A stretch of 64,000 bases of DNA from Rhynchopus sp. YZ270_cl-10 (lineage: Eukaryota > Euglenozoa > Diplonemea > Diplonemida > Diplonemidae), in assembly GCA_964035575.1 (NCBI GenBank), contig OZ037890.1, positions 868,001-932,000 of the forward strand. The letters are read 5' to 3'. The notes under the pieces are model-generated. The model did not search any database. It saw nothing but the letters and a program-made list of their open reading frames with translations, and had not been told where the DNA came from. Shown piece after piece: positions 12,483 to 24,277 of the stretch. The number at the start of each line of letters is the position of its first letter. Position 1 is the stretch's first letter. Position numbers and translations under genes: made by a program.

Positions 12483-13130
12483 ATGTCGTTCACACACAAC
12501 GTTACTGCCCGGGTGGTGAAACGGAACAAACCGGTTGTCCAGAAGCGTGCGGCCAAGACTGTGGTTCCTCTTATCAGCCCTGAGGAGGAGATTGAGTTGC
12601 TCAAGGCGGAGATCGAGCTGCAGGAGCGGACAGTGGCAGAGGGGAGGAGACGACAGCAGCTACGACGTGAGATGACGGAGGAGATTTCACAGTCGATAGG
12701 GAAGATGCGGGCCTCCTTTAAAGCGATGGAATGCGCTCCTGGGGCGTCTGCGAAGACGAAGGAGATTCTCAATCTGTTCAACGAAATGGGTCTGCAGAAG
12801 AAGGATGCAGAGGAGCTGCTATACGACACCGCCAGCGAAGGGTACCACGACGACTTTGAGATCTTCAACGGGACGGAAGAGTCCTGTTCTGTGGGTGATG
12901 CGGAAAAAGGGGTCTGCGCTCTAGTGGTGGAGACGATGGATGTTGCGGAGCTTCGGTCCCAGGTCTGCTTGCTCCTCGAGACGCATTGTTTAGTAGAGAT
13001 TACAGCAGCATCCCATTATATGGAAGCTCTCCTTGCGATGATAGACTGCGCGTCAATCACCGTCTCACATCTGAGCACCTCAGCAAAGGAGGGAACCGCG
13101 CAAATGCATATTACTGTCAGCGCTGATTAA
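12483..13130 (+). CDS. Coiled-coil protein of unknown function, 215 aa
   Basis: The start is placed at ATG 12483 (MSFTHNVTARVVKRNK), not at the in-frame ATG 12351, because the 44 codons between are C/T-rich leader sequence containing a likely acceptor. Residues about 35-80 are strongly charged and predicted helical (Glu/Arg heptads such as EEEIELLKAEIELQERT), consistent with a coiled coil. The C-terminal half (about 130-215) looks globular, with alternating hydrophobic residues (VCALVVETMDVAELRSQVCL, then VEITAASHYMEALLAMI). I do not recognise the family. No signal peptide or membrane segment is seen. The codon pattern is like that of its neighbours, so the gene is probably real. Confidence 0.7.
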   Translation: MSFTHNVTARVVKRNKPVVQKRAAKTVVPLISPEEEIELLKAEIELQERTVAEGRRRQQLRREMTEEISQSIGKMRASFKAMECAPGASAKTKEILNLFNEMGLQKKDAEELLYDTASEGYHDDFEIFNGTEESCSVGDAEKGVCALVVETMDVAELRSQVCLLLETHCLVEITAASHYMEALLAMIDCASITVSHLSTSAKEGTAQMHITVSAD

Positions 13131-13433
13131 GTTTTTGCCATTTTTTTTTTTTTTTTGATTTTTTTTGTGAAAAATTGTAGATTTGAAGGTGAAAAAAAGG
13201 TTCTGGTAAAAATAGAGAGACATACTTTACCTATGTTTTCTTGTGTGTGTGTGTGCTTTTTTTCACCCCGATAATAGGTCCGTTCTTTTTAGCTAGCCAA
13301 AAAAAAGATAAAATAAAAGAATAATGAAAACCGTTTTCGGAGAGAAGTCGTTGTTACAAAAGCCCTTCCCCTCCAATACCCTCAACACCCTTCACACCGT
13401 CAACAGAGCAACACAGCATAACACACACACACA

Positions 13434-15039
13434 ATGGGAGTCCCAGATGAAACCCTCGCGAAGCGCACCCAGGACGTGTCCTGTGTGATCCAGGCTGCCA
13501 TCAGCAAGGGGCTTCTCCCGGACCACAAGCAGAGTGGACCGGTATGGAATTTTTTTTTCTTGTGAATTTTTCTTCACATTGAAAATCCATCTAAACAGTA
13601 CTCCAAAACTTGACGTCAACGAACTTTTTATTTTGACAATTTTTTCATCGATTTGACTTCCTTTTTTTGGACACCTAACATTAATACACACTAGCAAACC
13701 TACCATACCATACCACACCACACCACACCAGGGCCATATTCTGCGCAAGAATTACCCTCATTAGGCATCAAAACCACACCACACCACACCACAGTCATGC
13801 GACCTGTACGACCTTGATGCACTTGACGCACGTCTCAAGGAGCTTCTCACCGCCTTCCACGAGCCCTTCTTCGGCCACGCCGTTGCCGTCAAGGCAAACC
13901 CCACCTCACACCTCATGCAGCGCGTCGTTGCGAACGGGATTGGTCTTGAGTGCGCCTCCTTGGGGGAGGTCTTCCACTCAAAGGGGCTGAAGGCAAAGCA
14001 CATCATCTTCGACTCGCCGTGCAAATCGAAGGCAGACCTGCGCTATGCCCTCTTCGAGAACGAAGGCATCTACGTCAACCTCGACAACGAGAACGAATTT
14101 GAGGACCTCAACGAGCTGGTCGCTGAGTTCCCCGACGTTGATTTGAGCGGGCGGGTGGGGCTCCGTATCAACCCGGTTGTGGGTCTGGGCAAGATCGAGA
14201 GTGTATCGACTGCGGCACGTGGTTCGAAGTTTGGTCTGCCCCTTGTTGATGAGACACGTGAACGTATTCTCAACCTCTATGAACAGAACAAATGGCTTCA
14301 GGGCGTGCACATCCACGTTGGCAGTCAGGGGTGCAGCATGGACCAGCTTACCCTTGGTGCAACCACTCTCATGAAGTTCGTTGCCGAGCTTGAGTCCCGT
14401 GGTGTCGTGGTGAAGGTGCTGGACATCGGAGGAGGCATGCCCACTTCCTACACCGAATCTGGCGAGGCACACACCTTCGCAAGCTACCGCGCGCTTCTCG
14501 ACAAGGCGGTCCCCCAGCTCTTCTCCGGAAAGTACCGCGTCATGACCGAATTCGGTCGCTGCGTTTTGACGAAGCCTGGTATCACCGTCTCGCGTATCGC
14601 TGCGGTGAAGGGCGCGCCGTACCATGCCGAGACACCGCTTGCTGTTGCGCACGTTGGGTCCAACCAGTTTGTGCGTGAAGCGTACCTGCCGGAGGTGTGG
14701 CGTCACCGTTTCACTGCACTGAACGCAGACGGGAAGGCACACACTGGCGCAGACGACCTTCGTCTCTTCGACGTCTGCGGGCCGCTCTGCTTCCAGGGTG
14801 ACTACCTCATCAAGAAGCACCCCCTCCCCTCCGCACTCAAGGCCAACGACGTCCTCTGCATTCACGACACCGGAGGCTACACCCTCGCCATGTACAGCAA
14901 GTACAACTCCAGGCAGGCCGGCCCCGTTTACGGATTCAGAAAGACCGACGGAGCCTACACCTTCGTTGTACTGAAGGAGCGTGAGACTGAGGAGGAAACC
15001 CTCAAGTTCTGGGGACCCGCAGAGCCGAAGGCTATCTAA
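13434..15039 (+). CDS. PLP-dependent decarboxylase, diaminopimelate decarboxylase family
   Basis: A fold-type III PLP enzyme of about 450 aa. Exons are 13434-13541 and 13795-15039; the intron starts GTATGG and ends in repeated ACCACACC and CAG. Visible family features are the PLP lysine in AVKANP (Lys69), HVGSQ (210-214), the glycine motif DIGGGMP (246-252), EFGR (288-291, usually EPGR), the CGPLC cysteine motif (364-368) that completes the active site of the partner subunit, and a C-terminal GGYTLAMYSKYN segment. Family members decarboxylate meso-diaminopimelate, ornithine, arginine or carboxynorspermidine. The overall motif set is closest to diaminopimelate decarboxylase, the last step of lysine synthesis, but substrate is not proven. 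The EPGR to EFGR change is worth noting. The start follows a CACACACACA leader. Confidence 0.85.
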
Positions 15040-15536
15040 AAAAAGAAAATGGGGGGGGAAAAAAAGGGGGAAATTTGAAAATTCCGGATCAACGAAAAAA
15101 TAGGGGAATTTTTTTTGCTGGGGGGATCTCTCATTCACCTCCCCTCAGTAAAAGAAAATTCAGAAAAAAAAAGAGAAATTCAGGCTGGGGTAAAAACATG
15201 TACAAAATAATCTGTCAATTAGGACACGTTTTAAAAAACAAAAAAGAATCGACAAATTTGTGAGAAATAGCACAAAAAAGAAGGAAGTGAAGAGCATCCT
15301 TTATGTTTTATTCTCGCAAAATGCAGAAATTCAAAAAAAAAAACAAAAATTATTTTTCAAAAAGTTAAAGGGAAACATGGGTCGGGGTAGCAACAAAAAA
15401 GAACTTGTCAAAATCGTTAAAAAGAAGTATGTGTGCGATACACATTGATTCTTTTACATTTTCTTCTTTTTCCCCCCGACCCTTCAAAACACCCCCCTTT
15501 TTTCTTCGTTTCTAGCTTGGTGGTATTTGATATGGC
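15040..15536. other. Intergenic spacer
   Basis: An A-rich stretch after the decarboxylase gene, with many A-runs and short G-runs. No coding sequence or recognised repeat is seen until the inverted-repeat element begins at 15537. Confidence 0.5.
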
Positions 15537-16580
15537 AGCGTCCGCGAAAGACCCCCCCCTAAAGCTAACATCCATGCTTATTGGTATTTCACTAATTAGA
15601 ATTTTGGTATTTTATAAGATTTTTTTTTAAAATGAACTCAGAGTTAAGTTTCTGAGTTCATTTAAAAAAAAAATCGGTGAAAAATTCCGAGTAGGTATTA
15701 ATTTAAATAGGAAAAGCTATGTCAACAGCTATGTGTCCCCTTATTTTACCTGTGAATACTAAGGATATAGGAAGGAATTCACTAATATCTGTCTCTAAAC
15801 CCATTATCAAAAAGGGGGGGGAGGAAAGGGGGGTGGAGGCTTGTCGCCCCCTCCGAACACTCTAAATAGAGTGCGAAAGAGCTTCACGATCCGGGTCGTC
15901 TGCGGCGATGTCGACTTTCTCGCAGAAACCCCCCTTTTTTGAGTGACCCTATTGACCTCTGTGATGAGTCTCTCCAAGAGTTACAGACAATTGTCCTCCT
16001 GTTCCTCCTGTTCCTCCTCCGTCTCGCTCTCATTGTCCTCCTGGGGTGCCGGTGATGCAACTACAGGAGTAGTAAACGGCGGACACCCCTTTTCTCCTGG
16101 TGGTTCTCTTCTGCATATGGAGAGACATATGCTTCGAGCTCCACACCTCGCGCATCCAGCTCCTCGCGTCCCACCCTTTGCCCCCCTGCCAGTGAACCCC
16201 TGCATACACCTGCAGCTCGGCGAAGTTTTTTAGGCCTCGGAAAGGCCGGGTTTTCAGCTCCTGAGCGAATGCTTTGGCTGCTGATTCCATTTCCCCCTGT
16301 TGTGTTGTTCTGTGGGTGGTTATATGGGTGTTTGTGAGGATTTCCTTGTATATCCTTAGTATTTACAGGTAAAATAAGGGGACACATAGCTGTTGACATA
16401 GCTTTTCCTATCTAAATTAATACCTACTCGGAATTTTTCACCGATTTTTTTTTTAATGAACTCAGAAACTTAACTCTGAGTTCATTTAAAAAAAAAATCT
16501 TATAAAATACCAAAATTTTAATTAGTGAAATACCAATAAGCATGGATGTTAGCTTTAGGGGGGGGTCTTTCGCGGACGCT
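15537..16580. mobile_element. Long-TIR non-autonomous element, copy 1 (about 1.04 kb)
   Basis: Terminal inverted repeats of about 235 bp begin AGCGTCCGCGAAAGACCCCC and end with the complement. Each arm contains a nested hairpin (TGAACTCAGA...TCTGAGTTCA). The flanks ATATGGC on the left and CCCATAT on the right suggest the inverted end may reach ATATGG. The internal 550 bp contain no transposase-like frame. A near-identical copy with the same orientation lies at 28860-29901. I saw no convincing target-site duplication. Long arms resemble Mutator-like or foldback elements, but the superfamily cannot be assigned from ends alone. Confidence 0.8.
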
Positions 16581-17485
16581 CCCATATACAAAATGCAAAA
16601 TGCGGCTACCGATAAGTACCGTGTAGTCAGCGTCACGCCTACCTCGGTAGGTTACAGTGAAAAGAAAAAATGCAACACCCTTCTCCCCCCCCTCCCCGCC
16701 ACCCTCATTTGATTTCAGCTATAGAAAACACAGACAGTTTTGCCTTCGACGTGGTTCGTCTCACTTTGCTTAGGGCTCATCAGAACACAACGACAAATGG
16801 AAGACACAAATATACCCTCTTTTTTCCTTGTTTTCTTTTAAAAGAAACTCACTTAGCATACCCTTGCACTGCATCAATGCCGGGGTAGTCGGACATTTAA
16901 AGTTTTGTTCCTGTGGGAGATAGTTTGTTTCTGTAACTGGTCTTGTGCTTGCTCGGTGGCAGAATAGTATGCTTCTGTGGTTGGTTTAGTATTTCTTGCT
17001 CGCATTTTTTTTCTTTGCCACGCAAAGAGAGGATCAGAAGCATCTTTGGCCACCCATCTCTAGAAGGATTCCTCGCAGGATTTAATCAGCAATCGAAAGA
17101 AAAACCGTTTTCCCCTTTACCTCTATTAGAGTTACTATTTTTTAAAAATGACAACTTCAAACGGCTTAATTTCATCCAGAGAGGCTTAGGGTTTCCCTGT
17201 ATACTGTTGTGTTTTTTTGGTGAAGTACATGAATTGATTGGTTTTGCTTTTGTGTTTTTCGCCGTTGTAAGCCAACGGTGAAACCACACAAAGTAAAATC
17301 ATGTACTTCTGCTGTCGTGTTGTCTCAAACCACAGCTCTCCTTTGACCAGACAATACACCCCCCCTTGGGTTTCTCACCCTACACACACCCCCCCCTTTC
17401 CCCCCCTGTACACAATAATCGATTTTTTTTTAATTATACGGAGCTCTTCAAGCGTCGTTAGGGTTTTGCCGGTGAAGCTGCAGGA
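16581..17485. other. Intergenic region upstream of USP7
   Basis: No gene is supported. Contents are T- and C-rich stretches, including a C-rich tract near 17350-17410. The USP7 start at 17486 is preceded by GGTGAAGCTGCAGGA, so the CAG at 17481-17483 is a possible acceptor two bases upstream of the ATG. Confidence 0.45.
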
Positions 17486-20400
17486 ATGTCGGATCCGAGC
17501 GCCACGGAAAGTGTGATTGCGGCGCATCAACGGCAGCATGCAGTGTACCCGGAGGACTTTGCTGGGGTAATGGACTTCGATGTTCCGTGGGAAGCATTCC
17601 GGCACCACCCATCGCAGTTTATGCATACACATAAACCGAGCTTTTATTCTAAAACATTTCAGATTGGAGAATATGTGTGGAAAGTATTGTTTACGGTGCA
17701 ATCTGAGACTGCAGCGGGGCAACCACCACAACACCATTTGTCGGTGTTTCTCGACAACACGCATGTCAAGGAGGCGACCGATCCGTGGCAATGTGCGTGC
17801 ATCTTTAAGTTTGAGCTGCTGCGTTCGAAGCCTGCTGTGGAGAGTTCTGATATGTACACTTTCTACCCTAATAAGAAGGGCGAAACGGACCGTGGGTATC
17901 TAAAGTTTGCGAGGTTTGAGGTGGTGGAAAAATCGTTGAGTGAGGCGGAGTTTGGGGCGTGCTTTACGGTGCGGGTATCGGTCAAGGATTTGCAGACCCC
18001 TATTAACAGACAGCATGCTCCAGCAAACACACGAGCTGCGACAGGGTTTGTTGGTTTGAAGAACCAAGGCGCGACGTGCTATTTGAACTCCTTCCTGCAG
18101 ACGTTGTACCATCTGCCTGCATTCCGCTCAGCGACGTACCGTCTTCCCGTCTCCCTCGAGAACAAAACAAACCCCTCAACAAGCTCGGCAGACGCTGAAG
18201 TAAAGCCAGGCACACTCTCCCTCTCCTCCGCAAAGAAGGGTGTTGCCTTCAACATTGCAAAGCTCTTCTACAGAATGCAGACCCAGCTCGACCCTCCGAG
18301 GACAACTGAACTCACAGAGTCCTTCGGATGGACGCGGGTGAACACCCTAGAGCAGCACGACATCGAAGAGCTTGCACGCATCCTGCTTGAAAATTTGGAA
18401 ACAAAGATGAAAGGCACTCTCGACGAAAAGACCATCAGCAGGCTCTTCACAGGGAAACAGGGGAAGTTCATTAAATGCAGGGATGTGGACTACACCTCTG
18501 TCACGGTGGATGCGTTTCAGGACATCCATTTGAAGGTGCGTGAGTGTTCGTCGCTTGTGGAGTCTGTTGAGCATGAGCTGAAAAAGGAGGAGCTTGCTGG
18601 GGAGAATAAGTACCACTGTGTCGATAAGGAGAAGGGCATTGATGACAGATACGACGCAGACATGGGCACAGAGTTTCTTGTCCTCCCGCCCGTCCTCGTG
18701 ATGCACCTCCGCCGCTTTGAGTTCAACCTCAAGTCCTACCAGCTCGAAAAGGTCAACGGTTACTTCGCCTTCCCCATCCACCTCGACATGAAGCCCTTCC
18801 TCAGAACCGAGTCCGGCCCAGTTCCCCCCTACACAGGTGAGGTGCCTGACTTCAAGTCGGACATCTCAGATGAGGAGTGGGACGCAGCGCTTGCCGGTGC
18901 GCGGGATCAAAACTACCGACTGCACTCCGTTCTCGTGCACTCCGGACACATGCATGGGGGGCACTACCAGGCTTACATATCCCCCAAGGATGGGAGGACG
19001 TGGTTCAAGTTTGATGACGCGACTGTGACAGAGGTGTCGGAGGACTGTGCGGTGACGGACCACTTTGGGGGGAAGAACGACAAGCGCTTCTGGCTGGAGC
19101 AGTCGCACAAAGACACCTCTGCGTACATGCTGTTGTACGTCCGCGACGACATGTGGGACTCGATCTGCAACGTGTCTGCGGAGATCCCTGAGGAGCTTGA
19201 GTCTGAGTTCGTTGCCGAGGACGCGGCGACGAAGGAGGCGAGCCGCCATGTGTACTTCACAGTTTTCACTGTAGACGACATTGACCAGCACATTCGCACT
19301 GGGGGGTTGGGGGTGTTTCGGACGACGCCGCAGCACCTTGAGAAGAGGGCGTCTGTCGCGATCGAGAAGGATGCTGTCGACGCGAGCGTGGCCTTGGCAC
19401 GCACCCTTGGGGTAAAGAACGCCTTTTGGCCTGTTCTGCAGTCGGGGATACCAAATAGCGACTTCCCACGGGAGCCTGTTGCATTGCAGAGACAGTTTGG
19501 GCGGCGTGCGGATCGGACACGGCACGTGCAGAACCCGAAGCCTGCACCAATTCCTGTGTTCAAGGTACCTATCGACGAGACAGGGGGCGAGGGGCGTGTT
19601 CTTGTCTTCGTGAAGGTGTACACCACCGTCCCTGCTGGGCGCGGCCCGCTGCAGTACACCGGGCACGTGTTTGTGGACGCGAAGGCAGAGGGCCACGCGC
19701 TCACGGACAGCATCATAACGGCGCTCCTCCCTGGGCACGACACCACCTTGCCTAGCCCCGACGTCTACGTCGAACTGGCAGAGGGCCGCTTAGAGAAGCT
19801 GCCAAAGACGCTCGTGGACGGCACCATCCTTGTTCTCAACTGGGCACAGAACTGCAATGCAGATGTCGGCATGATAGGATCTCCCGTGATAACAGAGGAC
19901 ACTTACGTTCCGACCGAAAGCGAGGTATAGTTTTGAGGGGAAGTTTTTTTGCGTTATTTTCTTTCCTGCCGAGGTTGTGAACCGCCGCCGTTCTCTTTCG
20001 GTACGGACCGCTCACATCCCACCCTGCTCGACTGAGATGCGTTTCAGCACATTTCAACTACTCTTTTCTTTAGATTCTACTTGTTTTAACAACAACACAA
20101 CCAGGCTCTGCAAGCAGAAGAAATAACCGCACGCGAGATGGGCATCGACAGAACGAACATCTTCTGGTGGCGGTACAAGCTGAAGGACCTGGCTGAGGAT
20201 GCAGGAAAGGATGTGCTTCTCCTGAAGCCGCACCTCAACCTGGTGTGGGCGGTCAAGGTATGCTCCTCCCAACCTCCCCCATCTCCTTTCCCCACACCCC
20301 CCCCCCACCAACAAGCTTCTCATGAATTACCCTACCATAGAAGTTACTCATAATCCCCAACCCACCACAGGACCGTCCACCCGCCGCAGTGAACGTGATC

Positions 20401-22122
20401 GAGCACTACCGCCTGCTCCACGATACGCACCCCTTCTTCTTCTACGAGCTTCGAGACGATGGCAGGAAGGCAGACACCCCGTCCATTGTCTGCGGCTGCA
20501 TCTCGCCCTCCTCCCACGCAGACTTCGTTTCCGTCGTTGCACCGTTCCTCCGCCACCCGCCGGGCAACATCAGACTCTGGACACTCAGCCACGGAAGGAA
20601 AGACTGCGTCGTTCCCCCATGCGCCGTCGCAAGCTCATTTGCACATAAGACCAGAGCCGACTGTGAATTAGGGTATGCTTTGACAGATGATATAACCAAA
20701 AATATTTTAAGTAATAGCACCTCAGGTAGGCCATTTTTTTGTCGATACAACAACACAACCCCACCACGCAGGTACGAGCTTCTGAGCTTCCCCCTCTCCC
20801 AGCTGAAGTCTGACGACAACACAGAAATGCGGATTCCGTTTATGTCCCCGAAGCTGAAAACGTTGGCAACCGTGACCACAGTGGTGCAGACGTCGCAGAC
20901 TGTCCAGGATGTATGCTACCTTCTTTAGCTGAACCTAAGCAAAAATATCAGCACCGTTGCTTTACTTATTGATTGTAACAACTATGCATTTCGCTCGATC
21001 TCTTTTGTTTTGATACATTACAAACCCCCTCTTCAGGTGCTCTGCGTCTTTAGAAAGCTGCTAAACCAGAAGCTGGACGAGAAAGACCGCCCCAGTGCAG
21101 AGGACGAGCTCATCCTGGTCCGGTTGCGCGACTCTCGCATTGCGAAGATTATCCCCCCAGAGATTGAAGTGAACCGCCTTATGGGAGGCTTGAACAACTC
21201 CTCGTGGGACTGCAGGGTTGAGGTTAAGGTGTGTTTGCCGTTTCCCTCTGTCTTGTGGGGCTCACCACTGAAAGTATATGAGAGTGAGGACTCATTTGCT
21301 AACTCTTTTGGGTCGGGCATGTTTTCAAGTCAAAATTTGTTTTTTATTTTCAGAATTGCTCGGAAGCTACCAAATATTCCCAAAAAAAGAAAAAAGAAAA
21401 AATACCTCAACAAACAAACAGACACCGTACCGTCCTGCACCAGAAGGCGTTCTCCCCTCACAGCAGCTTCTGACGTGCATCACACTGATCGACATCAAGG
21501 ACAATCGCCTGTACTTCCATGGCACACCGTTCTTCCTTTATGTACTACCCGGGGAGACGTGCGACGACGTATGTAGCAACCTTTCGACTTTCTTTGTGGA
21601 AACCAGCGCAGCTGATGCTGCGCGATAACGAATGTGACTCAAGGTGACTAAGCACGAGAGGCTTAGGGTCATCTTATAAACTTTTCTTCTTTCTTTTTCT
21701 TTCCCCCTTCTTCTTTTATAGCTGACTATGCATGAGAAACTTAGGATCATCTTACAAATTTTTCTTCTTTTCAAGGTGACTATGCAGGACTATGTCTTTT
21801 AACTATTTTCCCCCCCTTCCCTTTGCAGATACTACAGAACAAAAACTTCATAAAAACCCATTCAAATTCCCTTTTGCAGATAATAAACGCTGCCAGCGCA
21901 CGTCTCTGCCTGACAGCCGAGATGAAGAACTCCAGCCTCTACTCCCTCCCGGGCGAGTCCAGCGCCATGTCCGTCACTGCGGAGCTGGAAAAGCAGGGCT
22001 CCACCGATGCGTACCATTACCTCAAGAACAAGATGGTCACAGAGCCGGGCTACCTCCCCTCCCTCGGGGTGGAGAAAAAGCGCGTGCAGGCAATGGAAAA
22101 GCCGATTAAAATTCACAACTGA
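17486..22122 (+). CDS. Ubiquitin carboxyl-terminal hydrolase 7, 7 exons, about 1204 aa
   Basis: A cysteine protease that removes ubiquitin from substrates, mainly nuclear in known members. Exons: 17486-19924, 20105-20257, 20371-20672, 20772-20910, 21037-21228, 21422-21568, 21880-22122. A MATH substrate-binding domain covers about 30-165. The USP domain starts at GLKNQGATCYLN (catalytic Cys198) and has the motif QHDIEEL, catalytic His493 in HMHGGHYQAY and the downstream Asp in WFKFDDATV. Ubiquitin-like HUBL domains follow, and the C terminus MEKPIKIHN matches the conserved activating tail of USP7. The frame after exon 1 meets TAG inside the donor GTATAG. Downstream HUBL homology and phase show this is an intron, not the gene end. 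Other donors are GTATG except GTGTGT in intron 5. Intron 6 has two in-frame acceptors (21828 and 21879), the upstream one adding 17 residues. Confidence 0.93.
21641..21687 (+). repeat. Best-preserved copy of the hairpin repeat family
   Basis: The sequence AAGGTGACTAAGC, then ACGAGAG, then GCTTAGGGTCATCTTATAA can form a hairpin with stem CTAAGC/GCTTAG and loop ACGAGAG; flanking GTGA and TCATC weakly extend the stem. It is followed by a C/T-rich tail. It lies inside USP7 intron 6 in the gene's orientation. This copy serves as the reference for the others listed. Confidence 0.8.
21721..21762 (+). repeat. Second hairpin-family copy in USP7 intron 6
   Basis: GCTGACTATGCATGAGAAAC followed by TTAGGATCATCTTACAAA is a diverged copy 80 bp after the first, with the 3' part (GGATCATCTTACAAA) better kept than the stem. 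A third partial copy (AAGGTGACTATGCAGGACT) starts near 21775, so the intron contains a small tandem set. Confidence 0.65.
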
Positions 22123-22172
22123 AAACAAAGAAAACAAAAAAAATGGACGCCCTTTTACCCCCCCCACACTTT

Positions 22173-22275
22173 AAGGTGACTAAGCACGAGAGGCTTAGGA
22201 TCATCTTATAAACTTTTTCTTTTTTTTCAACAAGGTGACTAAGCAGAGAGGCTTAAGGTTATCTTACTATTTTTT
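22173..22275 (+). repeat. Two hairpin-family copies after the USP7 stop
   Basis: Copy 1 (22173-22216) has the perfect stem CTAAGC/GCTTAG with loop ACGAGAG. Copy 2 (22242-22275) reads AAGGTGACTAAGC, AGAGAG, GCTTAAGG with a shortened loop. Both end in ATCTTA and a T-rich tail, and could lie in the 3' untranslated region. Confidence 0.75.
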
Positions 22276-23061
22276 TCCTCTGTTTTTGGGGCCCTCATAA
22301 AGGGGTAGGGAAAAATAAAATAATAATAAATGTACGGCGCCTTTTGGGAACCCCATGAGAATTGTTAACCTCTCTCTCCACTGACCCTTCTCCAAATTGT
22401 GAACGAAACCCTTGCTTCGGATGTCCATGGGGGAGAGGGGAAGGGGTAGGGGGGTGCTGGCGTGGGTGTGGATTCTAGTCGTGGCTCGGGGTTAAAATGC
22501 TTGCGTTATGGGGGGGTTGGGTGGGGTACACTGACTAGTCCGCCGTTGTTGGTTGTATTGTGTCTTTTTGATTTGTTTTTGAGACTTTTCATTTTGTGAA
22601 AATCCATCACAATCCGCAATATCCAGCCATTTTTAGAGGGGGCGATTTGGGTTTTTTTTGCAGTCCTATGTATTGCTCATCGATCCTCCTTTAGTTGCTT
22701 TTTTTAAAAGATGACTAAGGCACGCGAGGCCTAGGTTCATCTTAAAAAACCTTTTTTGTTTTTTTTTGTTGTGCTTTCATCTGGGGGCTGTCAGGGGGTC
22801 AGTCGGTGCATCGATAACTACCATTTTTTTCTTTTTCTTTTTCAGATGCAAATCACGAAAACTGGATTATAGGGGACAGCACGGTTTTTCGGGTCTGCCA
22901 GATGGTGTGTCTGGTTACACTCTAAGGTACACTGTCGGCTTTTGTATTTCAAGTCACATTTTTTCTCTCCCTAGCCTACCTTTTTAAAAAAACTGTTGGA
23001 CAGTGGAGATTGCACAACTGTGGCAAACACAACCGAGGCAACTACACTACTCCAACAAATT
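22276..23061. other. Intergenic region with several dispersed repeats
   Basis: No gene is seen. A hairpin-family copy (ATGACTAAGGCACGCGAGG) lies at 22709-22745. The GGCTG...CAGTCGG family follows near 22788-22825. A CAGATGCAAATCACGAAA...GGTACACTGTC repeat occupies about 22845-22965. A GTGGAG...CTCCAAC repeat begins at about 23003 and is interrupted at 23062 by a transposon. Confidence 0.55.
23003..23061 (+). repeat. GTGGAG...CTCCAAC dispersed repeat (left part, interrupted)
   Basis: The sequence GTGGAGATTGCACAACTGTG, then a few bases, then CAACCGAGGCAACTACACTA and CTCCAACAAATT, occurs with small changes at 5816-5880 and 7893-7950 (in introns of the duplicated gene) and at 25084-25140. Here it is split by the outer hAT-like element, and continues as AACAAATTATCAAAAA after 24277. 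Confidence 0.7.
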
Positions 23062-23159
23062 CAGGCTCTCCGCTAGGTACTAAAGTTCTGTTGATTGTCA
23101 ACAGAACTTTTTGAAAATGGGAAAAAAAAAAAAAAAAAAAAAAGGTTCTGCTGAGTGGC

Positions 23160-24069
23160 ATGGGTGTTCCTAAGACGGAATACGAATACCACTTTTGGGA
23201 TCGTGCACTTTTTTTTCTACAGGGATTCCCTTAGGGAAGAAAAAAAAGAGCAGACGGGTAACTAAGAGACTTTAGAACGGTCATTTTCACTGAGTGAGGT
23301 GCCCGTGAACTGGGATGGAATGAAACAACACAAAAAAGACATTTTTCTCCTTGTAGGACGAACCCCCAAATAAAATTTTCGCCTCCGGCGGACACCCCCT
23401 TTCCTCCACTGTGTACTGTGTACTGTGTACTGTGTACTGTGTACTGTGTACTGTGTACTGTGTACTGTGTACTGTGTACTGTGTACTGTGTACTGTGTAC
23501 TGTGTACTGTGTACTGTGTACTGTGTACTGTGTACTGTGTACTGTGTACTGTGTACTGTGTACTGTGTACTGTGTACTGTGTACTGTGTACTGTGTACTG
23601 TGTACTGTGTACTGTGTACTGTGTACTGTGTACTGTGTACTGTGTACTGTGTACTGTGTACTGTGTACTGTGTACTGTGTACTGTGTACTGTGTACTGTG
23701 TACTGTGTACTGTGTACTGTGTACTGTGTACTGTGTACTGTGTACTGTGTACTGTGTACTGTGTACTGTGTACTGTGTACTGTGTACTGTGTACTGTGTA
23801 CTGTGTACTGTGTACTGTGTACTGTGTACTGTGTACTGTGTACTGTGTACTGTGTACTGTGTACTGTGTACTGTGCAGTTATGCAGCCACGCCAATTTTT
23901 TTTATAGTACCACCGCTGAACGCTCGGGTTACCAAAAATTCAAATAAGACCAGTTTTGGGGTGTTTTGACCCTGTTTTTGACCCCCAAAGGGGAAGCCCA
24001 CCCAAAGAAAAATAGTGGAATACGGACCCGATTTTTCCCTGAAAACCCCCGGAATACGGAACACCCATG
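23160..24069. mobile_element. Inner hAT-like element carrying a 7-bp satellite
   Basis: Inverted ends CATGGGTGTTCC (23160-23171) and GGAACACCCATG (24058-24069) are flanked by a perfect 8-bp duplication CTGAGTGG (23152-23159 and 24070-24077). It is inserted within the outer element at 23062-24277, which gives the order of insertion. About half of its 910 bp is the satellite at 23408-23875. No coding potential beyond satellite translation is present. Confidence 0.85.
23408..23875 (+). repeat. 7-bp satellite array, unit ACTGTGT, about 67 copies
   Basis: 468 bp of uninterrupted ACTGTGT units with no visible base change. The array is open in several frames on both strands because the 7-bp unit has no stop, which produces artefactual YCVLCTV-type translations. 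It sits wholly inside the inner hAT-like element. Copy number may be misassembled. Confidence 0.95.
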
Positions 24070-24277
24070 CTGAGTGGTTCAGACCCGTTCTACCTGTCAA
24101 AAAAGCTCAGGAGAAGAAGATATGGAGAGGTGAGTGCTCAAACGTCCCAAAAAAGTCAAAATCGGGCGTTGGAAAAAAAAAAGTTGCGTACCGTGCGCCT
24201 GCGGCGCAAGCATGTACCCCACCACGTGGACCATCAACAGAACATTTTCAAAATCGGAAATCCTAGCGGAGAGCCTG

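Larger units (their letters stand above)
23062..24277. mobile_element. Outer hAT-like non-autonomous element
   Basis: Terminal inverted repeats CAGGCTCTCCGCTAGG (23062-23077) and the exact complement ending at 24277 are flanked by a perfect 8-bp duplication AACAAATT (23054-23061 and 24278-24285). An 8-bp target duplication with CAGG ends is typical of the hAT superfamily. Without the nested inner element it would be about 298 bp. No transposase is encoded, so it must be mobilised in trans, if at all. It contains one copy of the palindromic module GTACCGTGCGCCTGCGGCGC near 24186. Confidence 0.85.
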